NCBI RefSeq assembly: GCF_003812745.1
Contig: NZ_CP033831.1
Coordinates: forward strand, 992,001 to 1,056,000
Source of the DNA: Serratia sp. FDAARGOS_506
GTDB taxonomy: Bacteria > Pseudomonadota > Gammaproteobacteria > Enterobacterales > Enterobacteriaceae
DNA length: 64,000 nucleotides
Direction: 5' to 3'
Shown: positions 38,452 through 47,980 of the stretch, piece by piece
Layout: each line of letters begins with the position of its first letter
Numbering within the stretch: position 1 is the stretch's first letter
Notes under the pieces: generated by a model
Seen by the model: only the letters and a program-made list of their open reading frames with translations
Told to the model about the DNA's origin: nothing
The model's database searches: none
Position numbers and translations under genes: made by a program

Positions 38452-38997
38452 GTGACTATCAGCGGCAATGCGATACGCGATGAACTCAGCCACTATCTCT
38501 CCCGCCTGTGGCGCTATGCGCTGGTGCTCTCGCACCGGCGGGATATCGCCGACGATCTGGTGCAGGCGACCTGCGTGCGTGCACTGGAGCGCACTGCGCA
38601 ATTCACCCCCGGTTCACACCTGGATCGCTGGTTGTTTTCCATCTTGCACTCCATCTGGATCAATGAAGTTCGCGCCCAGCATCTTCGCCAAGGGCAAGGC
38701 TGTATGGCGGCGGAAGAGCTGGGCAATGCGGACAACGATGAACAGCCGGTCTGGCTCAATGAAGTGATGCAGCGCGTAAGACGGCTTCCACCGGCTCAGC
38801 GCAACGCGCTGTTTCTGGTGTATATCGAAGGGCTGTCCTACCGGGAAGCGGCGAACGTGCTGGCGGTGCCGATCGGCACCGTCATGAGCCGCCTGGCGGC
38901 CGCACGTCTGGCATTGGCCGATGACCGGCAGCGGCAAACCGACGATTCGCACCGTAAAGAAAACCATCCTCCCCCCGTGCGCCGCACTCGCCGATAA
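38452..38997 (+). CDS. ECF-type RNA polymerase sigma factor (start uncertain)
   Basis: About 180 residues. Region 2 is LWRYALVLSHRRDIADDLVQATCVRALE plus the -10-binding DRWLFSILHSIWINEVR. Region 4 is RLPPAQRNALFLVYIEGLSYREAANVLAVPIGTVMSRLAAAR. The tail is basic and Pro-rich. No anti-sigma gene follows. The start is odd: the only conventional in-frame initiator is GTG 38452, but it overlaps a perfect GGAGGTGA ribosome binding site (38448-38455). That site would better serve ATC at 38458. The frame is the same as the preceding TPR gene, separated only by TGA at 38431. Confidence 0.82.
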   Translation: MTISGNAIRDELSHYLSRLWRYALVLSHRRDIADDLVQATCVRALERTAQFTPGSHLDRWLFSILHSIWINEVRAQHLRQGQGCMAAEELGNADNDEQPVWLNEVMQRVRRLPPAQRNALFLVYIEGLSYREAANVLAVPIGTVMSRLAAARLALADDRQRQTDDSHRKENHPPPVRRTRR

Positions 38998-39025
38998 ACG
39001 CAGGCCGCCGACCGTGTAGAGCGCC

Positions 39026-39598
39026 CTATTCCAACGCGCGGATAACCCGGCACGGCTGCCCCAGCGCCAGCACATTGGCCGGAATGTCATCGGTCACTAT
39101 GCTTCCCGCGCCGATAGTTGTGCCGTCACCGATGGTCACTCCCGGCAAGATCACCACGTTACCGCCGATCCACACGTTGCTGCCGATGGACACCGGCTGT
39201 GCCGAGGTGCGGAAAGGAAAGGCCGGGTCGCCGGTAAAGCGTTCGCCGGCCTTCAGCGGATGACTCGGCGTGTAGATTTGCACGTTGGGGCCGATCAGCG
39301 TGTTGTCGCCGATGGTGATGGTATTGCAGTCGAGGAACACCGCATTGACGTTGATAAAACAGTTTTTGCCGATGCGGACATGCTGCCCGTAGTCGCACCA
39401 GAACGGCGTTTCAATCCAGCTTGCCTCGCCCCAGGCGCCAAACAACTCCCCGAGCAGACGGTTTTTCTCGTCCGCCTGATGCGAATCCAGATCGCCCAGC
39501 CGTTTGGTCACCGCCCTCGCCCGATGGTACATAGCTATCAGTTCTTCATCGCGGCTGTTGTACTCCAGGCCGCTTAACAGCTTCTCTCTTTCCGTCAT
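39026..39598 (-). CDS. Maltose/galactoside O-acetyltransferase-like protein (second copy)
   Basis: A 190-residue hexapeptide-repeat acetyltransferase related to Maa/LacA. It starts MTEREKLLSGLEYNSRDEEL. The beta-helix includes IGKNCFINVNAVFLDCNTITIGD, the catalytic His in YTPSHPLKAGERF and SIGSNVWIGGNVVILPGVTIGD. It is diverged from the copy at 27958-28515, and its acceptor sugar is unknown. ATG 39598 follows AGGAG; an earlier in-frame ATG (39739) would add 47 residues without a family counterpart. Confidence 0.9.
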   Translation of the reverse strand: MTEREKLLSGLEYNSRDEELIAMYHRARAVTKRLGDLDSHQADEKNRLLGELFGAWGEASWIETPFWCDYGQHVRIGKNCFINVNAVFLDCNTITIGDNTLIGPNVQIYTPSHPLKAGERFTGDPAFPFRTSAQPVSIGSNVWIGGNVVILPGVTIGDGTTIGAGSIVTDDIPANVLALGQPCRVIRALE

Positions 39599-39843
39599 CG
39601 CACAAGGCTCCTGCTCATCACGCGGATGAAGCGCGTTATACCGCTCTCGCCCGCTGCTCTCCAGCGCTAAAACCAACAACGTTGATTTGCCGCCCGGCGG
39701 AGGGGAAAAGTTGTGATGTATCTCTCTTTTAGTGCGCACAACACGCCTTTCCCTGCGCTATCCTCAGGGGAAAAGGGGGCAACTCTCGGCGATTCGCCGT
39801 AATCATGGTAAAATCGGCTTTTTTACGTACCGGGATATTTGCG

Positions 39844-40356
39844 ATGAACTCAACCACCCAGGAAAAGCTGTTGGCGCAGGCAGAACGCCTCTGCCAGCAA
39901 CGCAATGTGCGATTGACGCCGCAACGGCTGGAAGTGCTGCGTCTGATGACTCAGCAACCCGGTGCCATCAGCGCTTATGACCTGCTCGATCTGCTGCGCG
40001 TCGCCGAACCGCAGGCCAAGCCGCCGACGGTCTATCGCGCGCTGGATTTTCTGCTGGAGCAAGGGTTTATCCATAGAGTCGAGTCCGCCAACAGCTACGT
40101 GCTGTGCCACCACTTCGAACAGCCGATGCACACGTCCGCACTGTTTATCTGCGACCGCTGCGGCCAGGTGACCGAGCGCACCACCGAAGGCGTAGAAGAA
40201 ACACTGCAGAAGCTGGCGCAGGAAGCGGGGTTTGCGCTGCGACACAGCGTGGTGGAAGCGCATGGCCTGTGCGCAGGCTGCGTGGAGGTTGAGGCGTGCG
40301 ACAGCAAGCATGACTGCGCAGAACACGATCACAGCATCGCCATCAAGAAGAAGTAA
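39844..40356 (+). CDS. zur: Zinc uptake regulator Zur
   Basis: A 170-residue Fur-family repressor of zinc uptake genes. The winged helix includes RNVRLTPQRLEVLRLM and KPPTVYRALDFLLEQGF. Metal sites are the Cys pairs CDRCGQ and CAGCVEVEAC plus His-rich parts (CHHFEQPMH, HDCAEHDHS). It closely follows E. coli Zur. ATG 39844 (MNSTTQEKL) is preferred over ATG 39805 by homology. It is convergent with yjbJ, as in E. coli. Confidence 0.95.
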   Translation: MNSTTQEKLLAQAERLCQQRNVRLTPQRLEVLRLMTQQPGAISAYDLLDLLRVAEPQAKPPTVYRALDFLLEQGFIHRVESANSYVLCHHFEQPMHTSALFICDRCGQVTERTTEGVEETLQKLAQEAGFALRHSVVEAHGLCAGCVEVEACDSKHDCAEHDHSIAIKKK

Positions 40357-40364
40357 TACGAAGT

Positions 40365-40450
40365 CAGGTACCTCCCTGTACCTGTAGCCGGAGCGCCAGA
40401 GAATGGGGGCGACGCCGGCCTGCGCTGTGCAAGCCGCCTTCAATGGCGGC
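40365..40450 (+). terminator. Two hairpins between convergent zur and yjbJ
   Basis: CAGGTAC (40365-40371) pairs with GTACCTG (40378-40384), and GCCGCC (40433-40438) pairs with GGCGGC (40445-40450). Neither has a T run, so terminator function is only likely from position. Confidence 0.5.
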
Positions 40451-40458
40451 CCTGCAGA

Positions 40459-40668
40459 TTACCAGCGGTGTTTGGTGTGATCTTCCCAGGCTTTCACCTC
40501 TTTCTCGGCCGCCTCTTTCTGGTAACCGTAGCGCTCCTGAATTTTGCCGACCAGCTGTTCGCGTTTCCCTTCGATGACCGTCAGATCGTCATCGGTCAGC
40601 TTGCCCCATTTTTCCTTCACTTTGCCTTTAATCTGCTTCCAGTTACCGTCGGCTTGATCTTTATTCAT
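40459..40668 (-). CDS. yjbJ: CsbD-family stress protein YjbJ
   Basis: A 69-residue hydrophilic protein: MNKDQADGNWKQIKGKVKEKWG, then LTVIEGKREQLVGKIQERYG and WEDHTKHRW, the CsbD/YjbJ signature. In E. coli yjbJ is abundant in stationary phase and osmotic stress and sits beside zur. Molecular role unknown. GGAGAG precedes the ATG. Confidence 0.94.
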   Translation of the reverse strand: MNKDQADGNWKQIKGKVKEKWGKLTDDDLTVIEGKREQLVGKIQERYGYQKEAAEKEVKAWEDHTKHRW

Positions 40669-40983
40669 AGTCTCTCCGTTAACCTGTGGTGAATCAGTGA
40701 TCCCTGTCGCCGGCCGGGATTAACCAGAAATTTTTCTGGCCGATGCCCCCTTCACCTTAAGAAGCATCGCCCCCTTTCATTTACCAGCCACATGATTCAT
40801 TCTAGTTAAAAACGGAAATAAAAAAGCCAATACACAGAATAAAAAACCATTAACAAACAAAATAAAAACAAAAAACGCCAACAAACAACGAACTAAGGAG
40901 AGCAAGCCGGCGCTGTAAACATGTAAGCAAACATGAACAAAAACATAAAATAAATTAATAAATAAACCGGCAAAGCGTCCATT
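40669..40983 (-). promoter_or_regulatory. Gap upstream of yjbJ and downstream of dinF
   Basis: No gene seen. An inverted repeat CCAGAAA-TT-TTTCTGG lies at 40724-40739, about 55 bases upstream of yjbJ, possibly an operator or hairpin. The part at 40800-40970 is A-rich on the plus strand. A promoter for yjbJ must lie here but I cannot place it with confidence. Confidence 0.4.
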
Positions 40984-42321
40984 CTAGCGTGCAGCAAACC
41001 AGCTGCCGCGTACCTGATGACGGTGCCAAATCCAGCCCAACGCCAGGCCGCGTAACGCCAAAAACACCGCCAGTGCCAGCCAGAGTCCATGGTTACCCAG
41101 CACCGGCACGCTAAACAGTGCCAAGCCATACCCCGCCGCAGCCACCGCCATGCTGTTACGCATCTCGGCGCCGCGCGTAGCACCGATAAACATGCCATCC
41201 AGCAAATAGCACCACACCCCGACCAGCGGCAAAATGACCTGCCACGGTAAATAGTGGGCGGCTAATGCACGCAGCTCCGGCAAGGAGGTCAACGCTGCCA
41301 CGATCTGCTGGCCGGTAACGGCATACACCAGGCCGAAGGCCAACGCGACCAGCCCTGCCTGCCTGCAGGCTGCGTGCCATACTTTACGCAGTTGGCTATC
41401 GTCTCGAGCACCATAGGCATGGCCCGAATGGGCCTCCACCGCATAAGCGAAACCATCGAGCGCATAGGCGGTGAACGTCAGCAAATTCATCAATACCGCA
41501 TTGACCGCCACTACGTCGCTTCCCAGACGAGCACCGAAAATGGTCAGCGACGCAAAGCACAGTTGCAACAACAGTGAACGCAGCATGATGTCGCGGTTAA
41601 GCGCCAGCAGCCGACGCAGATCGCCACGCCAGGCCTGGCGCAGCATCGGCAGGGTAATACCGCGCAGGCGCATCACCCGCCATGCCAGCCACAGGCCGAG
41701 CAGCAGCGTGGCGTATTCGGCGATGGCGGTGGCCGCCGCCGCCCCCCGCACGTTCCAGCCCAGGCCCATCACCAGCCAGATATCCAGCACGATGTTCAGC
41801 AGGTTGCCGACGATCAGCAGGATCACCGGCGCACGCACGTACTGCACGCCGAGCAGCCAGCCCAGCAGCACCAGATTAGCCAGCGCCGCCGGCGCGCTCA
41901 GCCAACGGATCTCAAGAAAACGCCGCGCCTGTTCCAGCACCTCGCCATTGCCACCGACGATCCGCAGCGCCAGTTCGATCAGCGGATAGCGCAACAGGAC
42001 GATCGCCACCCCGGCCAGCAGCGCCAGCAGCAGCGGTTGCATAAAGGCGCGCGCCAGCGCCTGCGGGTTCTGTGCCCCCAGCGCCTGCGCCGCCAGGCCG
42101 GTGGTGCTCATGCGCAGGAACAACAGCAGCATGAACAGGAAGCTGGTCGCCACCGCGCCAATCGCAACGCCCCCCAGGTAGATCGGGCTGTCTAGGTGGC
42201 CGATCACCGCGGTATCCACCAGCCCGAGCAGCGGCACGGTGATATTGGAGAAAATCATCGGCAGGGCCAGGCGCCACAGGGCTTTATCGGTATCGCTGGT
42301 AAAGGCGGAAATCAAGCGCAT
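40984..42321 (-). CDS. dinF: MATE-family efflux transporter DinF
   Basis: A 445-residue, 12-helix MATE transporter. Features include ALPMIFSNITVPLLGLVDTAVIGHL, the MATE-typical GLAAQALGAQNP and a second half with ALDGFAYAVEAHSGHAYGARD. E. coli DinF is damage-inducible because it is co-transcribed with lexA, and it has been linked to protection against oxidative stress and bile salts. Here it follows lexA by about 100 bases with a hairpin between, so SOS induction would need read-through. Confidence 0.93.
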   Translation of the reverse strand: MRLISAFTSDTDKALWRLALPMIFSNITVPLLGLVDTAVIGHLDSPIYLGGVAIGAVATSFLFMLLLFLRMSTTGLAAQALGAQNPQALARAFMQPLLLALLAGVAIVLLRYPLIELALRIVGGNGEVLEQARRFLEIRWLSAPAALANLVLLGWLLGVQYVRAPVILLIVGNLLNIVLDIWLVMGLGWNVRGAAAATAIAEYATLLLGLWLAWRVMRLRGITLPMLRQAWRGDLRRLLALNRDIMLRSLLLQLCFASLTIFGARLGSDVVAVNAVLMNLLTFTAYALDGFAYAVEAHSGHAYGARDDSQLRKVWHAACRQAGLVALAFGLVYAVTGQQIVAALTSLPELRALAAHYLPWQVILPLVGVWCYLLDGMFIGATRGAEMRNSMAVAAAGYGLALFSVPVLGNHGLWLALAVFLALRGLALGWIWHRHQVRGSWFAAR

Positions 42322-42370
42322 GATGAGATGTTTCCCGTAGCAGTGACGAAAAGGGCAAAGTCAGAAACAA

Positions 42371-42391
42371 AAACGCCCCAGAACAGGGGCG
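42371..42391 (-). terminator. Partial terminator between lexA and dinF
   Basis: CGCCCC (42374-42379) pairs with GGGGCG (42386-42391); on the minus strand TTTTTG follows. Likely to reduce but not abolish dinF transcription. Confidence 0.75.
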
Positions 42392-42423
42392 ATTGATACA
42401 GGGAGGCACTGAGGGCGCGGCGA

Positions 42424-43032
42424 TTAAATCCAGTCGCCGTTGCGAATCACCCCCACCGCCAGCCCTTCGATAGTGAAATTCTGCTGACGCAGATCGACCA
42501 CGATCGGTTGGAATTCGTTGTTCTCCGGTAGCAGTTCAACCACGTTGCCGTGCTTCTTCAGACGTTTGACCGTGACTTCATCTTCGATGCGCGCCACCAC
42601 GACCTGGCCGTTGCGCACGTCTTGCGTCTTGTGCACCGCCAGCAGATCGCCGTCCAGAATGCCGATGTCACGCATCGACATGCCGTTCACCCGCAGCAGG
42701 AAATCGGCGCTCGGTTTAAACAGGGAAGGATCCACCTGGTAGTGCCCTTCAATGTGCTGCTGCGCCAGCAGCGGCTCGCCGGCGGCGACGCGGCCGATCA
42801 GCGGCAGCCCTTCTTCTTCTTCCATCAGCAGGCGGATACCGCGCGAGGCACCGGAGACGATTTCGATCACGCCTTTGCGTGCCAGCGCCTTCAGGTGTTC
42901 TTCGGCGGCGTTAGGTGAGCGGAACCCCAGACGCATCGCGATCTCGGCACGCGTTGGCGGCATGCCCGTTTGCGAAATATGATCGCGAATCAGATCGTAG
43001 ACCTCTTGCTGTCTGGTAGTTAGTGCTTTCAT
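42424..43032 (-). CDS. lexA: SOS repressor LexA
   Basis: A 202-residue repressor and self-cleaving protease. The winged helix recognises SOS boxes ([21 protein letters not shown]). The Ala-Gly cleavage site is in [10 protein letters not shown] (84-85). Catalytic Ser119 (GMSMRD) and Lys156 (TVKRLKK) are in place by E. coli numbering, the length being identical. RecA-stimulated cleavage derepresses ssb/uvrA and others. Two SOS boxes lie upstream, so it is autoregulated. Confidence 0.98.
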   Translation of the reverse strand: MKALTTRQQEVYDLIRDHISQTGMPPTRAEIAMRLGFRSPNAAEEHLKALARKGVIEIVSGASRGIRLLMEEEEGLPLIGRVAAGEPLLAQQHIEGHYQVDPSLFKPSADFLLRVNGMSMRDIGILDGDLLAVHKTQDVRNGQVVVARIEDEVTVKRLKKHGNVVELLPENNEFQPIVVDLRQQNFTIEGLAVGVIRNGDWI

Positions 43033-43040
43033 TCCGCCCC

Positions 43041-43056
43041 CTGTTTGTTTATACAG
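43041..43056 (-). promoter_or_regulatory. SOS box 1 of lexA
   Basis: CTGTTTGTTTATACAG, a CTGT-N8-ACAG match, 9 bp upstream of the lexA start. Confidence 0.92.
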
Positions 43057-43061
43057 TCTTG

Positions 43062-43077
43062 CTGTGAGTATATACAG
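43062..43077 (-). promoter_or_regulatory. SOS box 2 of lexA
   Basis: CTGTGAGTATATACAG, a CTGT-N8-ACAG match. The two boxes are offset by 21 bp, as in E. coli lexA. Confidence 0.93.
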
Positions 43078-43134
43078 GTAAGCGCAGATTGGGAACCAAA
43101 GAATAAATAAAAATCAGTCAGTAGGCGCTTTGCG

Positions 43135-43503
43135 TCAGCCGAAACGCTGCCACAAGACCGTGCCCCAAACGAACAGCGCCAGCACGATCGCCAGCGACAC
43201 CGCCGCCGACCCCATGTCTTTGGCCCGGCCGGACAGCTCGTGATGTTCGCTGCCGATGCGATCCACCACCGCCTCGATCGCGCTGTTCAGGATCTCGACG
43301 ATCATCACCAGCGCTACCGATCCGATCAATAAAATGCGCGCTATCGCACCCACATCCAGCCAGACAGCCAGTATGATAGCCAGAACGGTGACCACCAGTT
43401 CCTGGCGGAAAGCCGCTTCGTGCTGCCAGGCGGCGGAAAGCCCTTTATAGGAATAGCCGGCGGCCTTGATGATGCGGGTCAGTCCGGTTGCTTGGTTTGC
43501 CAT
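43135..43503 (-). CDS. dgkA: Diacylglycerol kinase
   Basis: A 122-residue trimeric inner membrane kinase with three helices. It phosphorylates diacylglycerol from membrane-derived oligosaccharide synthesis to phosphatidate. Signature: ILNSAIEAVVDRIG followed by HELSGRAKDMGSAAV (catalytic Glu and metal-binding residues). Divergent from plsB and upstream of lexA, as in E. coli. Confidence 0.97.
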   Translation of the reverse strand: MANQATGLTRIIKAAGYSYKGLSAAWQHEAAFRQELVVTVLAIILAVWLDVGAIARILLIGSVALVMIVEILNSAIEAVVDRIGSEHHELSGRAKDMGSAAVSLAIVLALFVWGTVLWQRFG

Positions 43504-43651
43504 GTTTTCGTGCCTTTCTCAGAGGTCGGTCATAATAAAAAGAGTCTAGAACAGTCCGCGCTGACGGCTCTCGGTTTTCGAACACCACAGATCTGCTACC
43601 CGGTTTCTGGTATGCTTGCGGCGCATTGCTAACAAGAGGCTTCACGTTGTT

Positions 43652-46117
43652 ATGTCAGGTTGGCGTAAAATTTATTATAAAATATTGAATTTACCACTTA
43701 AATTGTTGGTAAGAAGTAAGGTCATCCCTTCAGATCCGGTTACCGAGCTAGGGTTGGATCCCTCACGGCCGATTTTGTATGTTTTGCCTTACAATTCCAA
43801 GGCGGATTTGCTGACGCTGCGCACCCAGTGCCTGGCGCAGGATCTGCCCGATCCGCTCAACTCGCTGGAGATCGACGGCACCGTGCTACCGAGCTACGTG
43901 TTCATTCACGACGGCCCGCGCGTGTTCCGCTATTACACCCCGAAAGAAGAGTCGGTAAAGCTGTTCCACGACTATCTGGATCTGCACCGCAGCAACCCGG
44001 ATCTCGACATTCAGATGCTGCCGGTTTCGGTGATGTTCGGCCGCTCGCCGGGCCGCGAAGGCCACGGCACGCCGCACCTGCGTCTGTTGAACGGCGTGCA
44101 GAAATTCTTTGCCGTGCTGTGGCTCGGCCGCGACAGCTTCGTGCGTTTCTCCAATACCGTTTCGCTGCGCCGCATGGCCACCGAGCACGGCACGGATAAA
44201 ACCATCGCGCAGAAACTGGCGCGCGTGGCGCGCATGCACTTCTCGCGTCAGCGCCTGGCTGCGGTAGGCCCGAGCCTGCCGGCCCGTCAGGATCTGTTCA
44301 ACAAGCTGTTGGCGTCCAAAGCGATCGAAAAAGCGGTCGAAGACGAAGCCCGCAGCAAGAAGATCTCGCACGAGAAAGCCCAGCAGAACGCCATCGCGCT
44401 GATGGAAGAGATCGCCGCCGACTTCTCCTACGAAACCGTGCGCCTGTCCGATCGCGTGCTGAGCTGGACCTGGAACCGGCTGTATCAGGGCATCAACGTC
44501 ACCAACGCCGAGCGCGTGCGCCAGCTGGCGCAGGACGGCCACGAGATCGTCTACGTGCCCTGCCACCGCAGCCACATGGACTACCTGCTGCTGTCCTACG
44601 TGCTGTATCACCAGGGCCTGGTGCCGCCGCACATCGCCGCGGGCATCAACCTCAACTTCTGGCCGGCCGGCCCGATCTTCCGCCGTCTTGGCGCATTCTT
44701 CATCCGCCGCACCTTCAAGGGCAACAAGCTGTACTCGACGGTGTTCCGCGAATACCTCGGCGAGCTGTTCACCCGCGGCTACTCGGTGGAATACTTCGTG
44801 GAAGGCGGCCGTTCCCGCACCGGGCGTCTGCTGGAGCCGAAGACCGGCACCCTGTCGATGACCATCCAGGCGATGCTGCGCGGCGGCACCCGCCCGATCA
44901 CGCTGGTGCCGATTTACATCGGTTACGAACACGTGATGGAAGTGGGCACCTACGCCAAAGAGCTGCGCGGCGCCACCAAGGAAAAAGAGAGCCTGCCGCA
45001 GATGCTGCGCGGCCTGCGTAAGCTGCGCAACCTGGGCCAGGGTTACGTCAACTTCGGCGAGCCGCTGCCGTTGACCGCTTACCTCAACCAGCACGTGCCG
45101 CAGTGGCGCGAGTCTATCGATCCGATCGAAGCCCAGCGCCCAAGCTGGCTGACGCCGACGGTCAACGATCTGGCCGGCCAGATCATGGTGCGCATCAACA
45201 ATGCCGCCGCGGCCAACGCCATGAACCTGTGTTCCACCGCGCTGCTGGCTTCGCGTCAGCGTTCGCTGACCCGCGAACAGCTGGTCGAACAACTCGAGTG
45301 CTACCTGCAGCTGATGCGCAACGCGCCTTACGCGCGTGACGTCACCGTGCCGACGCAAACGCCGGACGAGCTGCTGGATCACGCGTTGAACATGAACAAG
45401 TTCGAGGTGGAGAAAGACAGCATCGGCGACATCATCATCCTGCCGCGCGAGCAGGCGGTGCTGATGACCTATTACCGCAACAACATCCACCACCTGCTGG
45501 TGCTGCCGTCGCTGATAGCCAGCATCGTGATGCATCATCGCCGGGTGTCGCGCGCCGAACTGCTGCGCCAGATCGGCATGATTTACCCGATGCTGAAAGC
45601 CGAGCTGTTCCTGCATAACGACAAGGAACAGTTGCCGGAAGTTCTGCAGCCGGTGATCGACGAGCTGATCCGTCAGCAGTTGATCTGCGATAAAGGCGAC
45701 GAGCTGGTGCTGAATCCGGCGCGCATTCGCCCGCTGCAGCTGCTGGCCGCCGGGGTGCGCGAAACCCTGCAGCGCTACGCCATCACCATGTCGATCCTCA
45801 GCGCCAACCCGAGCATCAACCGCGGCGCGCTAGAGAAAGAGAGCCGCATCATGGCGCAGCGTCTGTCGGTGCTGCACGGCATCAACGCGCCGGAGTTCTT
45901 CGACAAGGCGGTGTTCTCCACCCTGGTGGCGACGCTGCGCGAAGAAGGCTATATCAACGACAGCGGCGATGCGATCCGCGAGCACACCCTCGAGGTGTAC
46001 AACATGCTGAGCGATCTGATCACGCCGGAAATCAAGCTGACCATCGAAAGCGTCAACATGCCGGCAGAGACCAACGCCCTGCCGCAAGCCGACGCGGAAG
46101 AAGAACAAGACGAGTGA
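43652..46117 (+). CDS. plsB: Glycerol-3-phosphate acyltransferase
   Basis: An 821-residue inner membrane enzyme that acylates sn-glycerol-3-phosphate, the first step of phospholipid synthesis. Catalytic HX4D is HRSHMD (His305, Asp310). Further blocks are [28 protein letters not shown] and [18 protein letters not shown] 43652 (MSGWRKIYY) matches E. coli MSGWPRIYY; an upstream ATG at 43616 is less likely. The C-terminal end is acidic (ADAEEEQDE). Confidence 0.97.
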   Translation: MSGWRKIYYKILNLPLKLLVRSKVIPSDPVTELGLDPSRPILYVLPYNSKADLLTLRTQCLAQDLPDPLNSLEIDGTVLPSYVFIHDGPRVFRYYTPKEESVKLFHDYLDLHRSNPDLDIQMLPVSVMFGRSPGREGHGTPHLRLLNGVQKFFAVLWLGRDSFVRFSNTVSLRRMATEHGTDKTIAQKLARVARMHFSRQRLAAVGPSLPARQDLFNKLLASKAIEKAVEDEARSKKISHEKAQQNAIALMEEIAADFSYETVRLSDRVLSWTWNRLYQGINVTNAERVRQLAQDGHEIVYVPCHRSHMDYLLLSYVLYHQGLVPPHIAAGINLNFWPAGPIFRRLGAFFIRRTFKGNKLYSTVFREYLGELFTRGYSVEYFVEGGRSRTGRLLEPKTGTLSMTIQAMLRGGTRPITLVPIYIGYEHVMEVGTYAKELRGATKEKESLPQMLRGLRKLRNLGQGYVNFGEPLPLTAYLNQHVPQWRESIDPIEAQRPSWLTPTVNDLAGQIMVRINNAAAANAMNLCSTALLASRQRSLTREQLVEQLECYLQLMRNAPYARDVTVPTQTPDELLDHALNMNKFEVEKDSIGDIIILPREQAVLMTYYRNNIHHLLVLPSLIASIVMHHRRVSRAELLRQIGMIYPMLKAELFLHNDKEQLPEVLQPVIDELIRQQLICDKGDELVLNPARIRPLQLLAAGVRETLQRYAITMSILSANPSINRGALEKESRIMAQRLSVLHGINAPEFFDKAVFSTLVATLREEGYINDSGDAIREHTLEVYNMLSDLITPEIKLTIESVNMPAETNALPQADAEEEQDE

Positions 46118-46140
46118 TGTCACCCGCCGCGCAAAAACAA

Positions 46141-46167
46141 AAGGCACCCTGTGGGGTGCCTTTTTTC
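46141..46167 (+). terminator. Terminator between plsB and ubiA
   Basis: AAGGCACCC (46141-46149) pairs with GGGTGCCTT (46154-46162), then TTTT. A-rich sequence on the other side makes it usable for ubiA on the minus strand too. Confidence 0.9.
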
Positions 46168-46183
46168 TTGCTCAGGGGAACCG

Positions 46184-47056
46184 TTACGCCGGCAGATAGC
46201 TCAGCGCGATGCCGATAAACACCACCAGCCCGACGTAGTTGTTCTGCAGAAAAGCTTTGAAGCAGGCTTCACGCTCGCGCCCGGCGATCTGTTTTTGCTG
46301 ATGAATGAATAGTGCGCCCGCCAGCAGCAGCGACCAGTAAAACGCCCCGCCGAGCTGCGCCAGATAACCGACCCACACCAGCAGCAGCAGCGTCGCGAAC
46401 TGCAGCAGCCCGACGATCAGCTTGTCATAACGGCCGAACAGGATAGCGGTGGATTTGATGCCGATCTTCAGGTCATCGTCGCGATCGACCATCGCATACA
46501 GCGTGTCATAGGCCACCGTCCAGCAGATGTTGGCCAGCAGCAGCAACCAGCAGCTGAGCGGCAGCGATTCGCTGACCGCCGCGTAGCCCATCGGAATGCC
46601 CCAGCCGAACGCGGCGCCCAGCACGAACTGCGGCAGGTTGGTTACCCGCTTCATGAACGGATATACCCAGGCCAACGCCAGCGCCGCCAGCGACAGCCAG
46701 ATGGTCATCGCATTCAGCGTCAACACCAGGCAGAACGAGATCAGCACCAGCACCACGAACAGCACCTTGGCCTCTTTCGCGCTCACCCGGCCGCTCGGCA
46801 TTGGCCGCCCGGCAGTGCGTTTCACGTAGCCGTCCACCGCGCGATCGGCGTAATCATTCACCACGCAGCCGGCAGCGCGCATCAGGAACACGCCGAGCAC
46901 GAACACCAGCAAAATCGACAGCGGCGGCACGCCTTTCCCGGCCAGCCACAGCGCCCACAGCGTCGGCCACAGCAGCAACAGCGTGCCGATCGGTTTATCA
47001 ATGCGCATCAAATGGCTGTAAGCCCGCCATTTACTTTGAGTCACGCTTCCCTCCAA
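46184..47056 (-). CDS. ubiA: 4-hydroxybenzoate octaprenyltransferase
   Basis: A 286-290-residue integral membrane prenyltransferase of ubiquinone synthesis. The two Asp-rich motifs are NDYADRAVD and DRDDDLKIG, with eight to nine helices. Start: by alignment with E. coli (MEWSLTQ) it would be TTG 47056 (MEGSVTQ), but the sequence TTGGAGGGAAGCGTG puts a good GGAGG five bases before GTG 47044. GTG may therefore be the real start. It follows ubiC by 17 nt in the ubiCA operon. Confidence 0.96.
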   Translation of the reverse strand: MEGSVTQSKWRAYSHLMRIDKPIGTLLLLWPTLWALWLAGKGVPPLSILLVFVLGVFLMRAAGCVVNDYADRAVDGYVKRTAGRPMPSGRVSAKEAKVLFVVLVLISFCLVLTLNAMTIWLSLAALALAWVYPFMKRVTNLPQFVLGAAFGWGIPMGYAAVSESLPLSCWLLLLANICWTVAYDTLYAMVDRDDDLKIGIKSTAILFGRYDKLIVGLLQFATLLLLVWVGYLAQLGGAFYWSLLLAGALFIHQQKQIAGREREACFKAFLQNNYVGLVVFIGIALSYLPA

Positions 47057-47073
47057 GGTCTTGCTCTCCTCTC

Positions 47074-47589
47074 TTATGCAGGAACCGCTGAATACAGCGG
47101 CGAAGCCGGTAAAAACAGTTCAGTCAGCAGCAGCGGTTTACCCGCCAACCGTAGCCGTGAGCGACGCGCCCACAGCGCGTCTTGCCGGCCGATATGGATA
47201 TAGTCGCGGGTCAGATCGCCGCTGCTGAACAGGTAGCGCCCCAGGGGTAGCGTGCCCAGATCCACCAGCGCCTGGTCGGGGCCGGTCAGCGTATTTTCCG
47301 GGATCACCGTGCGCCCCAGCAGCCAGGGCTGGTCGTCGCCCAGCAGCACCACTTCGCGCAGCCAGTAGCGCGGGCTGTCGGGCAGGTGGCTCGCCTCGTC
47401 GCCCAGCGCCTCGCGCGTGACGAAGCATTCGCGCTGCGGTTCGACGCGCACCTGGGCGCAATGGCGTTCAAATCGGCGGGTCATGGAGCCTAACTCCATC
47501 AGCCAGTCGCTGACGGTGGCGGGCGCCGGAGGATCCTGTTCGGACAGCCACTCCAGCGGCGGCAGGATGGAATCCCTGATGCCAGACAT
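47074..47589 (-). CDS. ubiC: Chorismate pyruvate-lyase
   Basis: A 171-residue enzyme that converts chorismate to 4-hydroxybenzoate and pyruvate, the first committed step of ubiquinone synthesis. Features: [13 protein letters not shown] near the start, [24 protein letters not shown] (substrate pocket with Arg) and [21 protein letters not shown] at the end. ATG 47589 follows GAGGAG; the frame stays open upstream to 47784 without support. First gene of ubiCA. Confidence 0.95.
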   Translation of the reverse strand: MSGIRDSILPPLEWLSEQDPPAPATVSDWLMELGSMTRRFERHCAQVRVEPQRECFVTREALGDEASHLPDSPRYWLREVVLLGDDQPWLLGRTVIPENTLTGPDQALVDLGTLPLGRYLFSSGDLTRDYIHIGRQDALWARRSRLRLAGKPLLLTELFLPASPLYSAVPA

Positions 47590-47834
47590 TGCTTTACTCC
47601 TCGCCTGAACCGCAGCCGGTACGGCGCGCCAGACGATACAAACTGTTAACAGGCCCCCATTGTAGCGCAGAAATACGAAAGCGGCAGGCTGATTCGTGGC
47701 GAAAGCGCCGGTGGCATCCGCCGGAAAAACCGGGCTTCTGTCATCTTTTTGCCATCCGCGTTCTCTATCTTCGTTCCCCGGCACGATGACGGTTCTGTGA
47801 TCGCCTGCAAAGTTTCATCTTTGTCGCGTTGTTT

Positions 47835-47852
47835 TATCTACGCGCGTAGATA
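47835..47852 (+). promoter_or_regulatory. 18-bp perfect palindrome, candidate operator of the LacI-type regulator
   Basis: TATCTACGCGCGTAGATA is fully palindromic with the central CG typical of LacI/GalR operators. It lies 129 bases upstream of the transporter gene, inside a 390-base gap (47590-47980) that otherwise holds no gene I can support. The regulator gene is second in the operon, so autoregulation is likely. Confidence 0.6.
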
Positions 47853-47980
47853 CTCTGACATCGCAGCGTTGAATCGCCATGCGTCTGACATCATTGGTCG
47901 GCACACCTTATTGCCGGCACCAGGGAAACCATCTTTAACCGCGCCCCTCATGGCGCAGAACAAAAGAGGATAGTACTGCC

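Noticed and set aside
39026-39598. The second acetyltransferase as a recent duplicate of maa
   Set aside because: The two proteins differ at many positions along their length, so an old paralogue or separate acquisition is more likely than a recent duplication.
43886-45616. A 576-codon frame antisense to plsB
   Set aside because: Composition of a shadow frame; the sense strand encodes intact PlsB.
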